Assembly (NCBI GenBank): GCA_024138015.1
Contig: JAMXBB010000010.1
Location: forward strand, 7,080,197-7,144,196
Reading direction: 5' to 3'
From: Lumnitzera littorea
Lineage: Eukaryota > Streptophyta > Magnoliopsida > Myrtales > Combretaceae
Length of the DNA: 64,000 nt
Position numbers and translations under genes: made by a program. Positions 44,372 to 56,665 of this stretch are shown in pieces (the first letter of the stretch is position 1; the number at the start of each line of letters is the position of its first letter). A model generated the notes under the pieces. The model was given only the letters and a program-made list of their open reading frames with translations, ran no database searches and was not told the DNA's origin.

Positions 44372-46950
44372 TGTAAGCCCCTAAAATTGAGTTTAGAACA
44401 ACCAAGCCTAAATTCAAGATCTTGAGGAAAAGTTATTTAATTGAGCCCAAACTTTACGATTAAGATAGAAAAGTTAGTCGAAATAATACATTGAAGTTAG
44501 ATTTTGAAAATAAAAACCCAAAGTCCCAATTTTACCCTTAGAAGTAAGATTATTCAATATAGTACTAAAATACTTGGAACTCTTAAAATCGAACTTAAAT
44601 TGCGACGAAAACTTAGAAATAAATTAATTGAGTTATAAAATGAGATAATATAATATAATTTACTATATTAATATACTTATATTTTTATGAGGATACTCGA
44701 TATAAATAATAATTATCCCTGTAAATTAACTCTAAATTACATAATTATATATATATTGTGTTGAATATATGAAAATAATTAAGGAACATATTCTAAAAAT
44801 AAAAGATATGTTAGAAACCTAATTAAATGAATATAGTTATATATAACGCATGATATATACATAGGGTATATACTTATATATTAATAGAATAACTAAATAT
44901 CAATACAATATAATATATATATAAAGCCGAGCTCTATCCTTTTGGTAGTTGAAAAATCTAGATGTCACCATGGCACTTCCTCACCAGCAATTGTTGGTTA
45001 ATTAAAAGTAAATTCAATGTGGCAAGGACACCTCTTAGTAGATTTAATGTAAGGATAAACATAAAATTTATAGAGAAGAAAGTTGGGAAATTTTTGCACT
45101 AGTATAAAAGTAGGGATAGAAATTAAACACTTTAGGACCCTAGATATCTAATGAAAATCAAACGAAAAATTTAGGAAAATCAAAATACTTTAAAAATAAA
45201 TATACAAAAACAGAGTAAATTTCGTGCTAAGATGAAACCCAAACTTATCTTGAATCTGCTGTAAAACTCAACCAACCCCAAATGATCTACTCACCGTGCA
45301 AGCTTGTCGACACACCCTTAATTGCCACCGACTACAGGAGAGTTCAAGAAAACGGAGGTTGATTCTCCGCTCTATTTTTCAATAATTCATAAAAAATATT
45401 AAATCTACCTAGAAAATTATGAAAAAAATTGTACTTCATGATTTTATGTGATATTTTTATTTTTGAAAAATTCGTAATATTTAATATACTTTATTAAGAA
45501 ATCTACTATTCATCCAAAGTTTGAATTATAAAATAAATGTATCAAATGATATTGTTTTGTAGTTGAAAATTTTTGTATAAGATGTGTATGATATATAGAC
45601 AATTGTTATGTAGCCTAAATTTTGATTTGAAGAATTTTTAATATTTATTTCATTTTTTGGCCTTAAAATAACTCAAAAATAGGCTAAAATTATGAATTAA
45701 ATAGGAAATTATGAAATTAATTGACGAAATGGACATGTACTGATCTCTAGTGAATAATAACAATGTTGGATCGAATTGAAATTAATTTGGTGTAAAAAGA
45801 ATCATAATTGAGTAATTTAAGATCATTTATGAGTAAAATCGTAAATATGAATATATAAGTGATAGGTCGGAAACTTTAAACCAAGTGATAAACTGAATTC
45901 CCCATATTTTTAGAAGTTTATAGAAATTTTTGGGGAATTATTTGATAACCCGAACTATTTATTTCGAATTTACCTAATATAATGGCTTAAACTACAAGTT
46001 AGAGCATATTTTTAATAATAATAAGTTAAAATGAATTAAATAGTTAAATAAAAATAATGTGCATGATTACTGATTAGTTAGGATAAAATTAATATTTTTA
46101 TTATATTTATGGATTTTTTTTTATTGGGATACACTTTAGATATATTAGGGTAAGATAATACTTATATTGTAACGATATATGAATAAATTAGATGAAATAA
46201 AATTTAATAATATAAATTATGTATAATACGATAATATTTTTATAGATACGTATAACTATATTAAAAACTAGAATTACCTGTTAAAAGTCGTCTGTAGGAA
46301 CAAGACTCGCAAAACGTGTCGTTAGATCTATATGAACCCAATAACACTAATTTTACTAAAACAAATAACCTTAAGTAATATAACCTATAGCTTTATCATA
46401 TTTTAAAATATACGTATTTCGATAATCATACCAGAATTAAAACATGATTTAACAAATTAAAAATATATTTCGATACAATCAAAACGATATATAATACGTA
46501 ATAGTATAAATGATATACGATATCAACAATTAATAACTTAATTCGATATATAATGATAATATAACTATATATTATGAAAATAATATATATATATATATAT
46601 CCATTTTAGATTAAACATTAATATTTTCGTAGTTATTATAAAAACTAAATTTGAGTCTTTTGTGTAAATAAGATCTTCTAGTACAAAACCAGTTGATGAT
46701 TCGAGTTAGCAGTAGTGAGCGTCTAAATAAGTAAGTTGTGATTGTGACTTCACCACTTGTTGGGATACTGTTTTAAAATATCCAGAGACCTTAGAGCAGT
46801 TTTGGCTGTATTTGTAGTTAGTTGACTGTGCGTATATTGTGTGTATGTAAGATACTCAGTTGTGGTAGCATTCTTACCATTTTCCATATTATATCTGAAT
46901 AATAATTTTTTTATTATAAAATAGCGTTATATATATATTAAAAGGAAGAA
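44372..46950 (+). mobile_element. Diverged Tekay-type LTR, 3' end not found
   Basis: Starts TGTAAGCCCCTAAAATTGAG at 44372. It follows the layout of the other family LTRs: a CCACC/GACC-rich segment (about 45290-45370), the run GTAGCCTAAATTTTG...GGCCTTAAAATAACTCAAAAATAGGC (about 45612-45680) corresponding to the ...GGCCTTAAAATGAGGC block of the solo LTR near 5770. The conserved 3' end (...GGGCATGACA) is missing, so it is truncated or too diverged; the end coordinate is approximate. Confidence 0.5.
46583..46600. repeat. (AT)n microsatellite
   Basis: Uninterrupted AT run of 18 bp inside the diverged LTR at 44372-46950. Confidence 0.9.
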
Positions 46951-47742
46951 GGTAAATTTAACACGTTACACGTGAAGCTGGGGATCTAGGTGTTTAGATT
47001 TGAGCCACAATGCAAATGGGCAAGTTGTTGTGAGGTAAGTATCAGTTCATGCATAAGATTACAAGCAAGTGTACACCGGAAAATAACATCTCGATCACTT
47101 ATACTGCAACTGGGCATTCATTAGTTACCATCATTATTACATGAAACAATAATCCCCACGAGAAGCATTCATTACTGGAGTCAATATTTTAACCTACATT
47201 TCTGTTGAAATATCAATTACTATAAAAGAAAAATAAAATAAAATAAAAAAAGGGATGATCAGTGATATACGCTCCGAGATTTGTCCAAACCTTTTTCCTT
47301 GACTCTATGTTAAAGCATTTACTTGAAAAATTATCATTTGCTACAAGAACCAGTAGAATATTCGGAACCTTTTAGAAACAAGTTGGAATCAAAAGGTACC
47401 AAAACTGGATCTACGATTTGTTCCGATTCAGAATTCATTGTTTATCGATTTTTTCTTTAGCTTTTGACTAAGCCCGAAATTTTAGGTAAAAAAGCGACCC
47501 TTCACAAATTTTATTAAAAAGAGACATTAACAATAGAATATTAGCATAATAAGACGGACTAACTCTCAAGGTACTAAAGTCAATCTTTGTTTGAAAAGAA
47601 ATTCAGTCTCGCCGTTGATGCGATTATGCTTTGCCAACTAACTTCACCGCACAATTTGCTTTTCTTTGAATAAGCTCGATTTTCTTATTCATCTTGCGAA
47701 TCAGGATGATTGCTTCTAACTGTTTGATACAAAAGCTTAACA
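46951..47742. other. Intergenic, nothing recognised
   Basis: No supported frame or element border. Confidence 0.35.
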
Positions 47743-48160
47743 CTTTGTTTACCGTGAGGAAAGAAATGTGGAGGGAAAGAAAATAATACGAATGGAAGGA
47801 ATTATTAGAATATTTGATACTTTCTAATATGTTTTGATAGTTGAGGAAAGGAAAACCGAGTGAATAGTAATAATTGTTAAAGACTAAAAAAGTATAACTG
47901 AAAATTACCTAAATACCGATTAAAAATAATACCTTAAGTAAAGGAAAAAGGGAGGGGATAGATTGGTAATTGCAATGTCTTACTCCCCTTTCCCTCCTCT
48001 CCCTCTCTTCATTTTCCAATTGCGAAAAAACAAGTGGGGCTATACAAATAAATCATTTTATTTTGCCACCTATATCGAATAAAGGAATTGAACTACTCTC
48101 ACCCTATTTCCTTCCATGCCCATTCTTTCCCTCCCCTTTCCTTCATCTCAAACATCATGC
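47743..48160. mobile_element. Candidate foldback MITE
   Basis: The left arm TTTGTTTACCGTGAGGAAAG, then GGAGGGAAAGAA and ATGGAAGG, is matched in reverse by the right arm (GATGTTTGAGATGAAGGAAAG, GGGAGGGAAAGAA, ATGGAAGG). The arms are purine- and pyrimidine-rich respectively. This resembles the GTTTGGTT..GGAATGGAAGG ends of PIF/Harbinger-type MITEs. The exact ends and target duplication were not found. Confidence 0.4.
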
Positions 48161-48559
48161 AAGGAAACACTTAAGAAGTTATTCATTATTTGTGAAGTTA
48201 AGCCAAATTGTAGTTCAATGTTTTTCCTCATGCAATTCTTTTAATTAAAATATTTCTCCTATATTAGATACTACATCTTATGGGGAGTGAATTGTTAAGT
48301 TTGTAAGCCCATGCAATTCCAAATTTGACTGGTTTATAACTCAATATAACCAAACTCTTAAATACAATGATATGTTAAGTAACTTCAAATGGATTTTCTA
48401 TTTCTTAATATGAAACTCTAACAATTCTTCTCTATCATCCATGTTGTTATTAGAGATAAGTTTGAAACTGTAGTTTTTCTCCCTTTTTGTCCATTGGTTA
48501 CTATCGAGCCTGATTTTCGATTTTCTTTATTTAAAACTAATTTTTTATTTTCCGATTAA
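48161..48559. other. Intergenic, nothing recognised
   Basis: No supported feature. Confidence 0.35.
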
Positions 48560-49000
48560 TACTAAACCCTAACTTGTTTAATATTAATACTCGATTAAAG
48601 AAATTGAGAAATGCCGGTTTTTTATTGAAAATAATTTTTGGAGTTGCCACTCGACCGAAGTTAGCAAAAGAAAAAGAAACCGTAATCAATTGGGTGGATC
48701 GATTACGATTTGGCTACCGGTCCTTGATTTCAATTTTAAATGAAGAACCAGAGGGTTCCAAGTTCGGAGACTAACCTATTAAACCCTTAACGGGTACCAT
48801 TATTTATTTACCGGAATTAGGATTATTTTTCTAATTATAATATTTAAAAAAATAAAAAAATAAATAAAATCAAAAGAAAAAAAAAACCTAAGTTTTTACA
48901 TATTTTATTGTCGCCCCAAAGGTGCCTACGTACTCACTAGCCGGGATCAGATGATCGTAGTTCTCTCAAAAAATCTTTAGTGTGTTGATTGATTTTAATT
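48560..49000. repeat. Fragment of a dispersed LTR-element-like repeat
   Basis: TTTTTGGAGTTGCCACTCGA, GGCTACCGGTCC..., CAGAGGGTTCCAAGTTCGGAG, TTAACGGGTACC and then GTCGCCCCAAAGGTGCCTACGTACTC...ATCAGATGATCGTAGTTC are, from memory, blocks found widely in plant LTR retrotransposons. I saw no second copy in this window and no borders. Confidence 0.35.
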
Positions 49001-50313
49001 TTAAAAACCGACCGAGTTTACGTTATTATCAATTTAGTTTTTCAAAGAAAACTCTAAAAGAGCCCTAATTCACTAAATCTTTTATTTTATTTTATAAAAA
49101 AAAAACTCTCTAAAAATCTATTTTTTTAACGGGGTTTTTTTATTTTATTTATTTATAAAATAAATTTTTCTAAGTGAGAAAATCTAAAAAATATACCTAA
49201 TCTTAAAAATTCCTAAACTAATATACATATATATTCTATTATTATTAAACAATTATCTACCTACATAGATTAGTAATGTTATGTAACTTACTTAATATAT
49301 AAAAAACTAATACTAATAAATCACCTAAACTAATATAGTCATATACACATATATTGCATCAAATAACTAAGGAAGTAATAATATAATGATAATAATAATA
49401 ATAAATAAATAAAAGAATGAAATAAAATAAGAAAACTAGAATTTGGAAAAACTGAACCTGACTTGTTCTTGCACGACAATGGCGTAGACGGAGCAGCGAT
49501 GGTATCGAACTGTGGAATGTACAAATCGATGTCGGGGCTTGCTATTATGGATTCATTGCAAAGTCACAGTGGTGGAGAAGGGGTTGCTATTTTTGGATGG
49601 AGAAGACAGCGACGGCATTCTGGCAATGTGCAGATGATTGCGGCTGTCGTGTGTGGATCTGCTCAGTCGTTGTTGTCGCGCGCGTGCTGCTGTATTCAGT
49701 CAATAAGTGCAGTGGCGTGGACTTAAGTTTGGTGTAGATTTGCTACTGCTATTCGTGCTATATGGCGCTGGAGACTGATCTGTGTATGGATCAATGCCGT
49801 GTGGACAGCATATAGCGAACTGCAGCTATGTAGTAGGCTATGGTTTAGTTACGTTGTCGGGATGTGAAGATTTGTGAAGTCTGTGAAGGCTGATCGTTGT
49901 GCCGTGTGATGACCGTGCGTAACTGGAGCTGTTGCTTATGTAGATAAGCTTTCAATGCCTAATGGCCTTGCAAACAATCATATAAATAAGCTTTCAAAGG
50001 CCAAAAGTTCTTTTTTTTTTTTTTTTTGCAATGCAATATCTTTATACTTTCCTATTACTTCTTTAGGGTGATATTTTCATGCCCCAAGATGATATTTTGT
50101 TTTGTTATTTTCTTCTCCCTCATTTTCTTTTTATAGTATTTGTTTTTATCTTGAACATACAATGAATAAACGTTAATCAATTTTCTTTCTATATAAAAAT
50201 TCTAGTCTACTTACATTTACATGGTTTTCTTCTCTGTAATTCCCATGTCAACACTATCTTTTCCCATATAGATCTCTCCCATAAGTTGTAATTGATCTAT
50301 ACCTGTCTAACTT
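49001..50313. other. Intergenic, with a GC-richer patch at 49460-49940
   Basis: The patch 49460-49940 is clearly less AT-rich than its surroundings. It holds an open stretch of 87 codons (49463-49726, +) that has no recognisable domain and may well be chance. It may belong to the same element as the block at 48560. T-runs at 50007-50029 follow. Confidence 0.3.
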
Positions 50314-50318
50314 CATAG

Positions 50319-53300
50319 TGTCACGCCCCGAAGAGGTAGAGTCGTAATAATCCCACCATACAAACTATTCTAAGATAAAAGCTATCATACAACCACCATC
50401 TTAGACCTGATTTATATATGGCGTTTACCACTAACTCGCTTTGAAGTAAACAGTTCATAAATAAATATGTTCTTTACCTATGAAATTATAAGGAATACAT
50501 ATTTATTCTAACATAATCTGAGTATAATACAAGATTTAGTAGTCTAAATATAATTTGCTTAAGAAATACATAAAAACTTTAAAGATAAAATTTAACTTGG
50601 TAAGTGTATCATATCTTTAGTTTTATATCCCCACTCTTCCAAGATTTAGCAGTTGTTAGCTTTAGAATAATTATAAGCCGCTTCAGAATAATTATAAGTC
50701 GCTTCCTTATTAGCACCTGTACATAATGTCTATAGGGATGTGAGTAACCATAACTTAGTAAGTTGGGATGGAGACTTAAAACTATATAGTAAATATAAAT
50801 AAGGTTATCAACCAAATTAGTTAGATGTAAGGTATATTCAAGCAAATGCCATCGTACAACATTAGCTGGCCCGTCGTAAGGTTAGAAAAATTGCACTTAC
50901 TCTAATCTAAGTTGAGGAGTTTCCATTAATGCAGTAGCTCACGATCAAACTTAATCTTGTGCAATGGAGACACCACTCTTCCCGCAACTACTTTCGAACC
51001 ATTGACTTCACCTTTATCGTGATCTTCTCATCTGTCACTTAGTTTGACTAAGGATGAAGAAGAGACTAGTTATGTTATCTAGTGCTATCCTTTTCAAAAG
51101 AGTTAGTATTTGGTCGGAGAATCCTAATGTTCCCCTAATGGGTTGCTATGCAAATCTAATTTAAATTTATGAGTTAAATATTTAATTAAATCCGGTTGAA
51201 GGTGTTCAATCATTTGAAACATATCATGCAAATACAAGCCTAAGTAGCAATGAAAATCATCTTAGCAACTTAGAACAAGCACATGTGCATAATCAACTAT
51301 CTATAAGCACAATCAAATACAATTTCAAGTCTTCAAGTACTATAAGTTAGTATTACAAAATACAGTAATATATTAATCTCAACTTATTTGAACTCTTCGC
51401 ATGCTCACTCTAGGTGCGACTCATACTAGCCATCACAAAAAATCCTTATAGTACAAATGTTGTTTCAATATATATATATGTATAGCTATCTTATATAAAC
51501 TCTATTCTATAGTACTTTTATGTTATCTTTAGTTTAGGGTTTAATATATTTAATTATCTAAGTTTTTTAAGTCTTTTACAATTGTTCCTAATTTAAGTTA
51601 AGTTCTACTTCAGTTTTCATATTGATTTTTAAATTAGGTTTTTAACTCAGGTTTTTAACTCAATTTTTTATTAAGGTTTTATACATACATCCTAGGAAAT
51701 TATTCCGACCCATAATGTGAAATTAATCACATTAATTTTGGGTGTCATAAATATTAATTTTTAGTCTTTAACCAATGTTCTAGTTTACACGGTACATCAT
51801 AATCCTAATTTAACTACCGAATTTACTTCCGCCGTGAGAAAAATTTTATATTTTTCATATAATTATCTTAATTTAAGTTTCCTAGTAGATTTATTACATA
51901 TTTTTATTATTGGTATAATATCAATTTTAACCTAATATTTTTCTCCTCGTCAATTTCTTATACTTACATATTATATATTATCACTTAATATATATATAAT
52001 ATACATATATAATATTTCTATCACTTCAACTGTTATCTCTCAATATCAACTAACATCTCAAAATATTTAAATTCATCCAAAATCAAATTTTACACCTAAT
52101 CACCTTAAATTACAAAATTAACTTAAAATTTATTATTTTTATCTATTATATATTTACTATATAATACCTTAATAATTACATCTATAAACCTCATGAATTT
52201 AGTTAATTGTGAGTAAAAATAAACTCTAGTATTGTAGATAACTTCACGAGACGATAAGGTCGAGCAAGATAGAAATTTTATTAAATTATAAATTTAAATA
52301 TAATATAAGTAATAAAAACCCTAGAATTTCAATTAAAACTTNAAAATACAAAAATAAGAAAATGTGGAAAAAAAATAAAAAAATTCAAAAGTGACATGTG
52401 GTATTTTCTTATGCTGCTACGTCATCACTTAGCTAAATTTAATTAAATTCATAATAAAAAAACAAAATAATTAATTAATTAAAAAATTATTAAAATAGTA
52501 CAAAGGAATTAAATAAGTTTTAAACCTTAAAAATGATGAAATACACAAATTATGATAAAAAGAACTCAAAAATAAGAAAATTTCAAAATATAAGCTTTAG
52601 ATATTTATTAAATAAAAAAATGTAAAGAAAAGCTTAAAATAATATTTTATAATTATTTAAATCAAAATAATGAATTCCATAATATTTTTATGGCACAATA
52701 GAAAATATGAGTTACAACGTCTAAAATGAACCCCGCTATGAAAAAGTATATCCGAAAACTATAAAAATAGACTATAAGTTTATAAAAATCAGAGTTAAAT
52801 TGAAAAAGTCATATGTGATTAATGAAAAAGTTCAAATCGAGCATTTCATAAGAAAAGATAACTAATTTAAGTAGTTAGTACCAAATATACGAATAGCTTA
52901 GTTATTCTACTTAGATACTCATTACTTTTCATATTTCCTAAATGTTAGGTAATTCCAATACGGATACTGACTTACCAAGTGGACTATTACGACCATCAAT
53001 AAACTTAATGACTAAGTAAATACTCTCGATAATTTTATACTTATAATTAGTGCATCTAAAGTAAATATTAATAACTTGATGCATGGAGATTCGGGTTATG
53101 CATGTGGTTGAATATTGGTTATGTGTTGTGTAAAAGATTGTGAAATATAATAGCTGAATAATTGGCTACTTGATTTATTACTGTATAATTAAATGGTTTG
53201 TTAATATTGATTGATCGCCTCATAAATTGACTTAATCATATTTGACTTAACTTAAATTATATGGATCATACATAAACACGAACATTGCATACAATTTTCT

Positions 53301-55481
53301 AGTCATTACCTCACGTGGTTGGTAATGAAGGGACTTGTAAGGATAGATTTTCATATGATTTGATTAGTACAGTGTAAGAATATTTGTATAACAAAACCCT
53401 ACCCTTAGCTTGCAAGTTTATCTAGTGTTAGAGATGCTAATCATGAGTGGTTGGGGGTTGTGTTTAGAGACCACTGCTTTAGAGTGTGAGTGTGGACTGT
53501 AAGGGTTACCTCACCACTAGAATTGAGATTCTGTATATTATTGGATTTTTTTAAAATGAAAATGTATTATATGAAATACAAAATTTAAATTTATGATTAA
53601 TAACCCCAGGTACTAAAGCCCAATTGTAATTAATGTCGATAGGTCTCTAACACTTACTTTGGAGGGACGTTAAATCCGATATTGTATACAGCATTACTTA
53701 CTATTTGTTCATGTATTCATAAATTTGTTAATAAATTATTTGATAATTTACTTGCCAGTATAATATAAGGAATATCTCACTAAGCTCTTGTAGATTATTT
53801 CCCAACAATTTTCTCCTGTAGGTTGTTAGAAAATCGAGAAGCGTTGAGTACCAGCGTTGAGATATATATAAGTTACAATCTGAGGACAGACTGTATATTT
53901 TGTTTGAATTATTATATATAATTATTAATACTATATTGAGATTTTATAACTTACGTAAGTTTAAGTTTTAGAACTTTATTACCTTATTTTAGCATTTGGT
54001 AAGGGATACTGATTCGGTGAATTGTGGAATATCGGATATCCATAGTCATTTATATTTTATAATATGTTAATTAATTAAAAATTGAAAACCTTAGTGATTA
54101 ATTATTTGAAGTTTTACAATCTTTGACTTACAAGAAAGTTTTTATATTGCCAGTGCATACGTAATACGAAAATTTTAGACCCCTTAAGGTCATGACAACA
54201 TCTAATATTTTAAATGCTATAAATAGTATACTCTATTAGATTTCAACATCCTAAAACATATAATTATGCATTAAATCGGTTATTAACCATTTAATTACTT
54301 AATTAACCCTAAATTATCCATTTTATGTATCATTTCAGGCCTAAAAATTATATTAAAATTTAAAAAATTAATTTTTGAAAAATGGCTTCATAACACTATT
54401 TTATTTTACCTAAATAGTCTACACAAATTTTGAGTCTAAAACTACATTCTCAAGCGTATTTATTTCTAATCTGAAATATGTTCAATTTTACGTAATTTCT
54501 TAAGTACCATATATCATGAGACATATTTTTATTAAAATAATATTTTTCCTAAAAACTACATATAAAAATATTTTAGAATACCAAATTTCATAATTTTATA
54601 AATATATTTAGTATTTTTTAACAAAATATATAAAATCAAGAGAAAAATCGGACTCACCGAAATTGGTGGTTCCGGCTACCGAGGCTTTGTTGGCTAGCTC
54701 GGGCACTACAACCACCATATGGTGATAGCGGCCGTCAACTCTCAAGTTGTTGTCGGCTGTTGGTTCACCTTATAACCCCTATTTGCACTAGATTTTGTTA
54801 TTTTTTTTTGTAAAATTATTCAACTCACTTTTTCTAATCTCTCTCTATTTTTCTTTGCTTCAAAACTGACCAAATGAGTTTTTGTTGAAGTTTAGGACAT
54901 TTATAGGACTACTTTAATTTATTTCTTCTAATTTTTACTTAACATTTATCATTTATCTTCTTCTACTTTACTTTCTATTTGTTTTAATTTAATTGGTTTT
55001 TTTATTTCTTCAATTCCATCTTGGCACGGCCATAATCCAGACCTTTCCACACTTTTTTCTTATTTTTCTTTAATTTTTTATATTTTTTAATTAATTAGTA
55101 ATATTATGACACATTTTGCGTATTTTAAGTAAATTCGTGTATTTTTACGTACATGTAAATTCATATATGGTATAAATAAATATTCTTAAATATTATTTAA
55201 ATTATTTTTTAATTTTTAGTGTGCATATAATTTATCTCTATCGATTTGTTAGTTATCGGAATTCATTCTAAGCATTTACAATAAATAACAAACAATTTTC
55301 ATAAAATTCAATATTATATTAATTAATCGTTTTATTATTTATTTTCTTAAATTCAAACTTACATGATCACTTTTACTAATAATTACAACTTCATCGTAAA
55401 ATTTGAGTTGAATCGGACAATTTACTCGATCATCTCAAATTTTATGAATAGAACCTTAAGTAGCTGATTATGGAGCTTACA
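50319..55481 (-). mobile_element. Solo LTR, Tekay family, split by a nested solo LTR
   Basis: On the minus strand it runs TGTAAGCTCCATAATC...GGGGCGTGACA. Flanks are CATAG at 50314-50318 and 55482-55486, a perfect 5-bp target duplication. Without the nested insert (52183-54197 plus one 5-bp copy) it is about 3.14 kb, matching the other family members. Alignment with the solo LTR at 4623-7708 is clear on both sides of the insert. The palindrome region is degenerate here (ATCCTTTTCAAAAG near 51095). Confidence 0.93.
52183..54197 (+). mobile_element. Nested solo LTR, second family (copy B), 2015 bp
   Basis: Runs TATAAACCTCATGAATTTAG...GGTCATGACA inside the solo LTR at 50319-55481. Flanks are ACATC at 52178-52182 and 54198-54202, a perfect 5-bp duplication. 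It is homologous to copy A at 35489-38086 but about 580 bp shorter. A single N lies at 52342, where copy A has its N too after a segment of about 500 bp not present here. Confidence 0.92.
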
Positions 55482-55740
55482 CATAGTCTCTAAGCCAAAG
55501 TCATTTTATTCTTATTTTAATGTCCATAAACATAAAGGAATTTTGAATATGTGCTAAGAGCAAGTAGATAGCCCTATTATATAGGGTATTTACCTAGACT
55601 CTACTCGATCGAATAAGTTCTAAGTAAATATTTAAGATCATAGGATAAATTTCGAATAATAATTTCCCAAAACCTATACATAGAAAGTAAGGTATGGATA
55701 TGTAGACAGGGTATCTTGTACCTACTTTGTAACTTGTATT

Positions 55741-56665
55741 GTAAAGTATGTAGGGTATAGATTGTAGGATATCTTATATCTACCTTATAATAATAATTAA
55801 ATAAATTTAATAAATATAAAAGAATATCATTCCATTTGTATGAACTTAAAAAAATAACAAAATGCTGCCTATAAGAAATCCTAGGCTAAACCTAATATCA
55901 TCATGTTAGTCTTTTCCTTAACCTTTTCTTTATTGCAGTTTTTTTTTTTTCCACTCCATCTTCCTTATTTATTATGTTTAACTTTACAAAATTAAAAAGG
56001 AAAGAATCTACATAAAGTTACCTAAATAATGTATATTATTAACTTATTTTCTTTTGATCAATAGTTTCTTTGTATTAGATTTGAAAAATATTTCGTAATA
56101 AATTTATATAATATTGTTCAAGTTAAGATTTATTTAAAATTAGTGTTTATACCTTTTTCCCTTATCTAAGATTAGAGTTTATATTAGGTTTGAAAAAAGT
56201 TTAATTTATAAATTAAGATTTAGCAATTGTAATGCATGAAGTATTTTTATGGGTGCTGACTATGAATTGAGAAATTGTAATTTGTAATATAGATATTGTA
56301 GGAATATTCTTATTACCAAAATAAGGTAGCCTCCCAAATGAGTCCAATTTATAATTATTTATTTAATATTTAAAGTTGAGATTGAGATTTTATTTAAATT
56401 GATATATTTGTATAATAATGATTGATGAAGAAAATTATCAAAAAGAAAAACAAATGAAAGAAATTGGAAGAAAAGGAAAATAAATAAAAACTAATTATAT
56501 TAAAATTTATAAGGAAAAAAGATTTATGCATTTTACATGATACTACAAGGTGGTTTTAGAGTGTTATAGGATAAAGTATAAGTAATAAAGTTTGAAAATC
56601 TATAAGTATATGGTAAGATACGAGTAGAATCTCATATCCTACCTACCTACCCTATACTTGCTTAC
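55741..56665. mobile_element. Candidate inverted-repeat transposon relic
   Basis: The left arm GTAAAGTATGTAGGGTATAG, ATTGTAGGATATCTTATATC is matched in reverse by GTAAGCAAGTATAGGGTAGG, TAGGTAGGATATGAGATTC at about 56625-56665. They are separated by about 0.85 kb of AT-rich DNA with no transposase. Class and exact ends are unknown. Confidence 0.35.

Noticed and set aside
49463..49726. 87-codon open frame as a gene
   Set aside because: No domain, no promoter or homologous copy visible, and the composition can be explained by a GC-richer patch.
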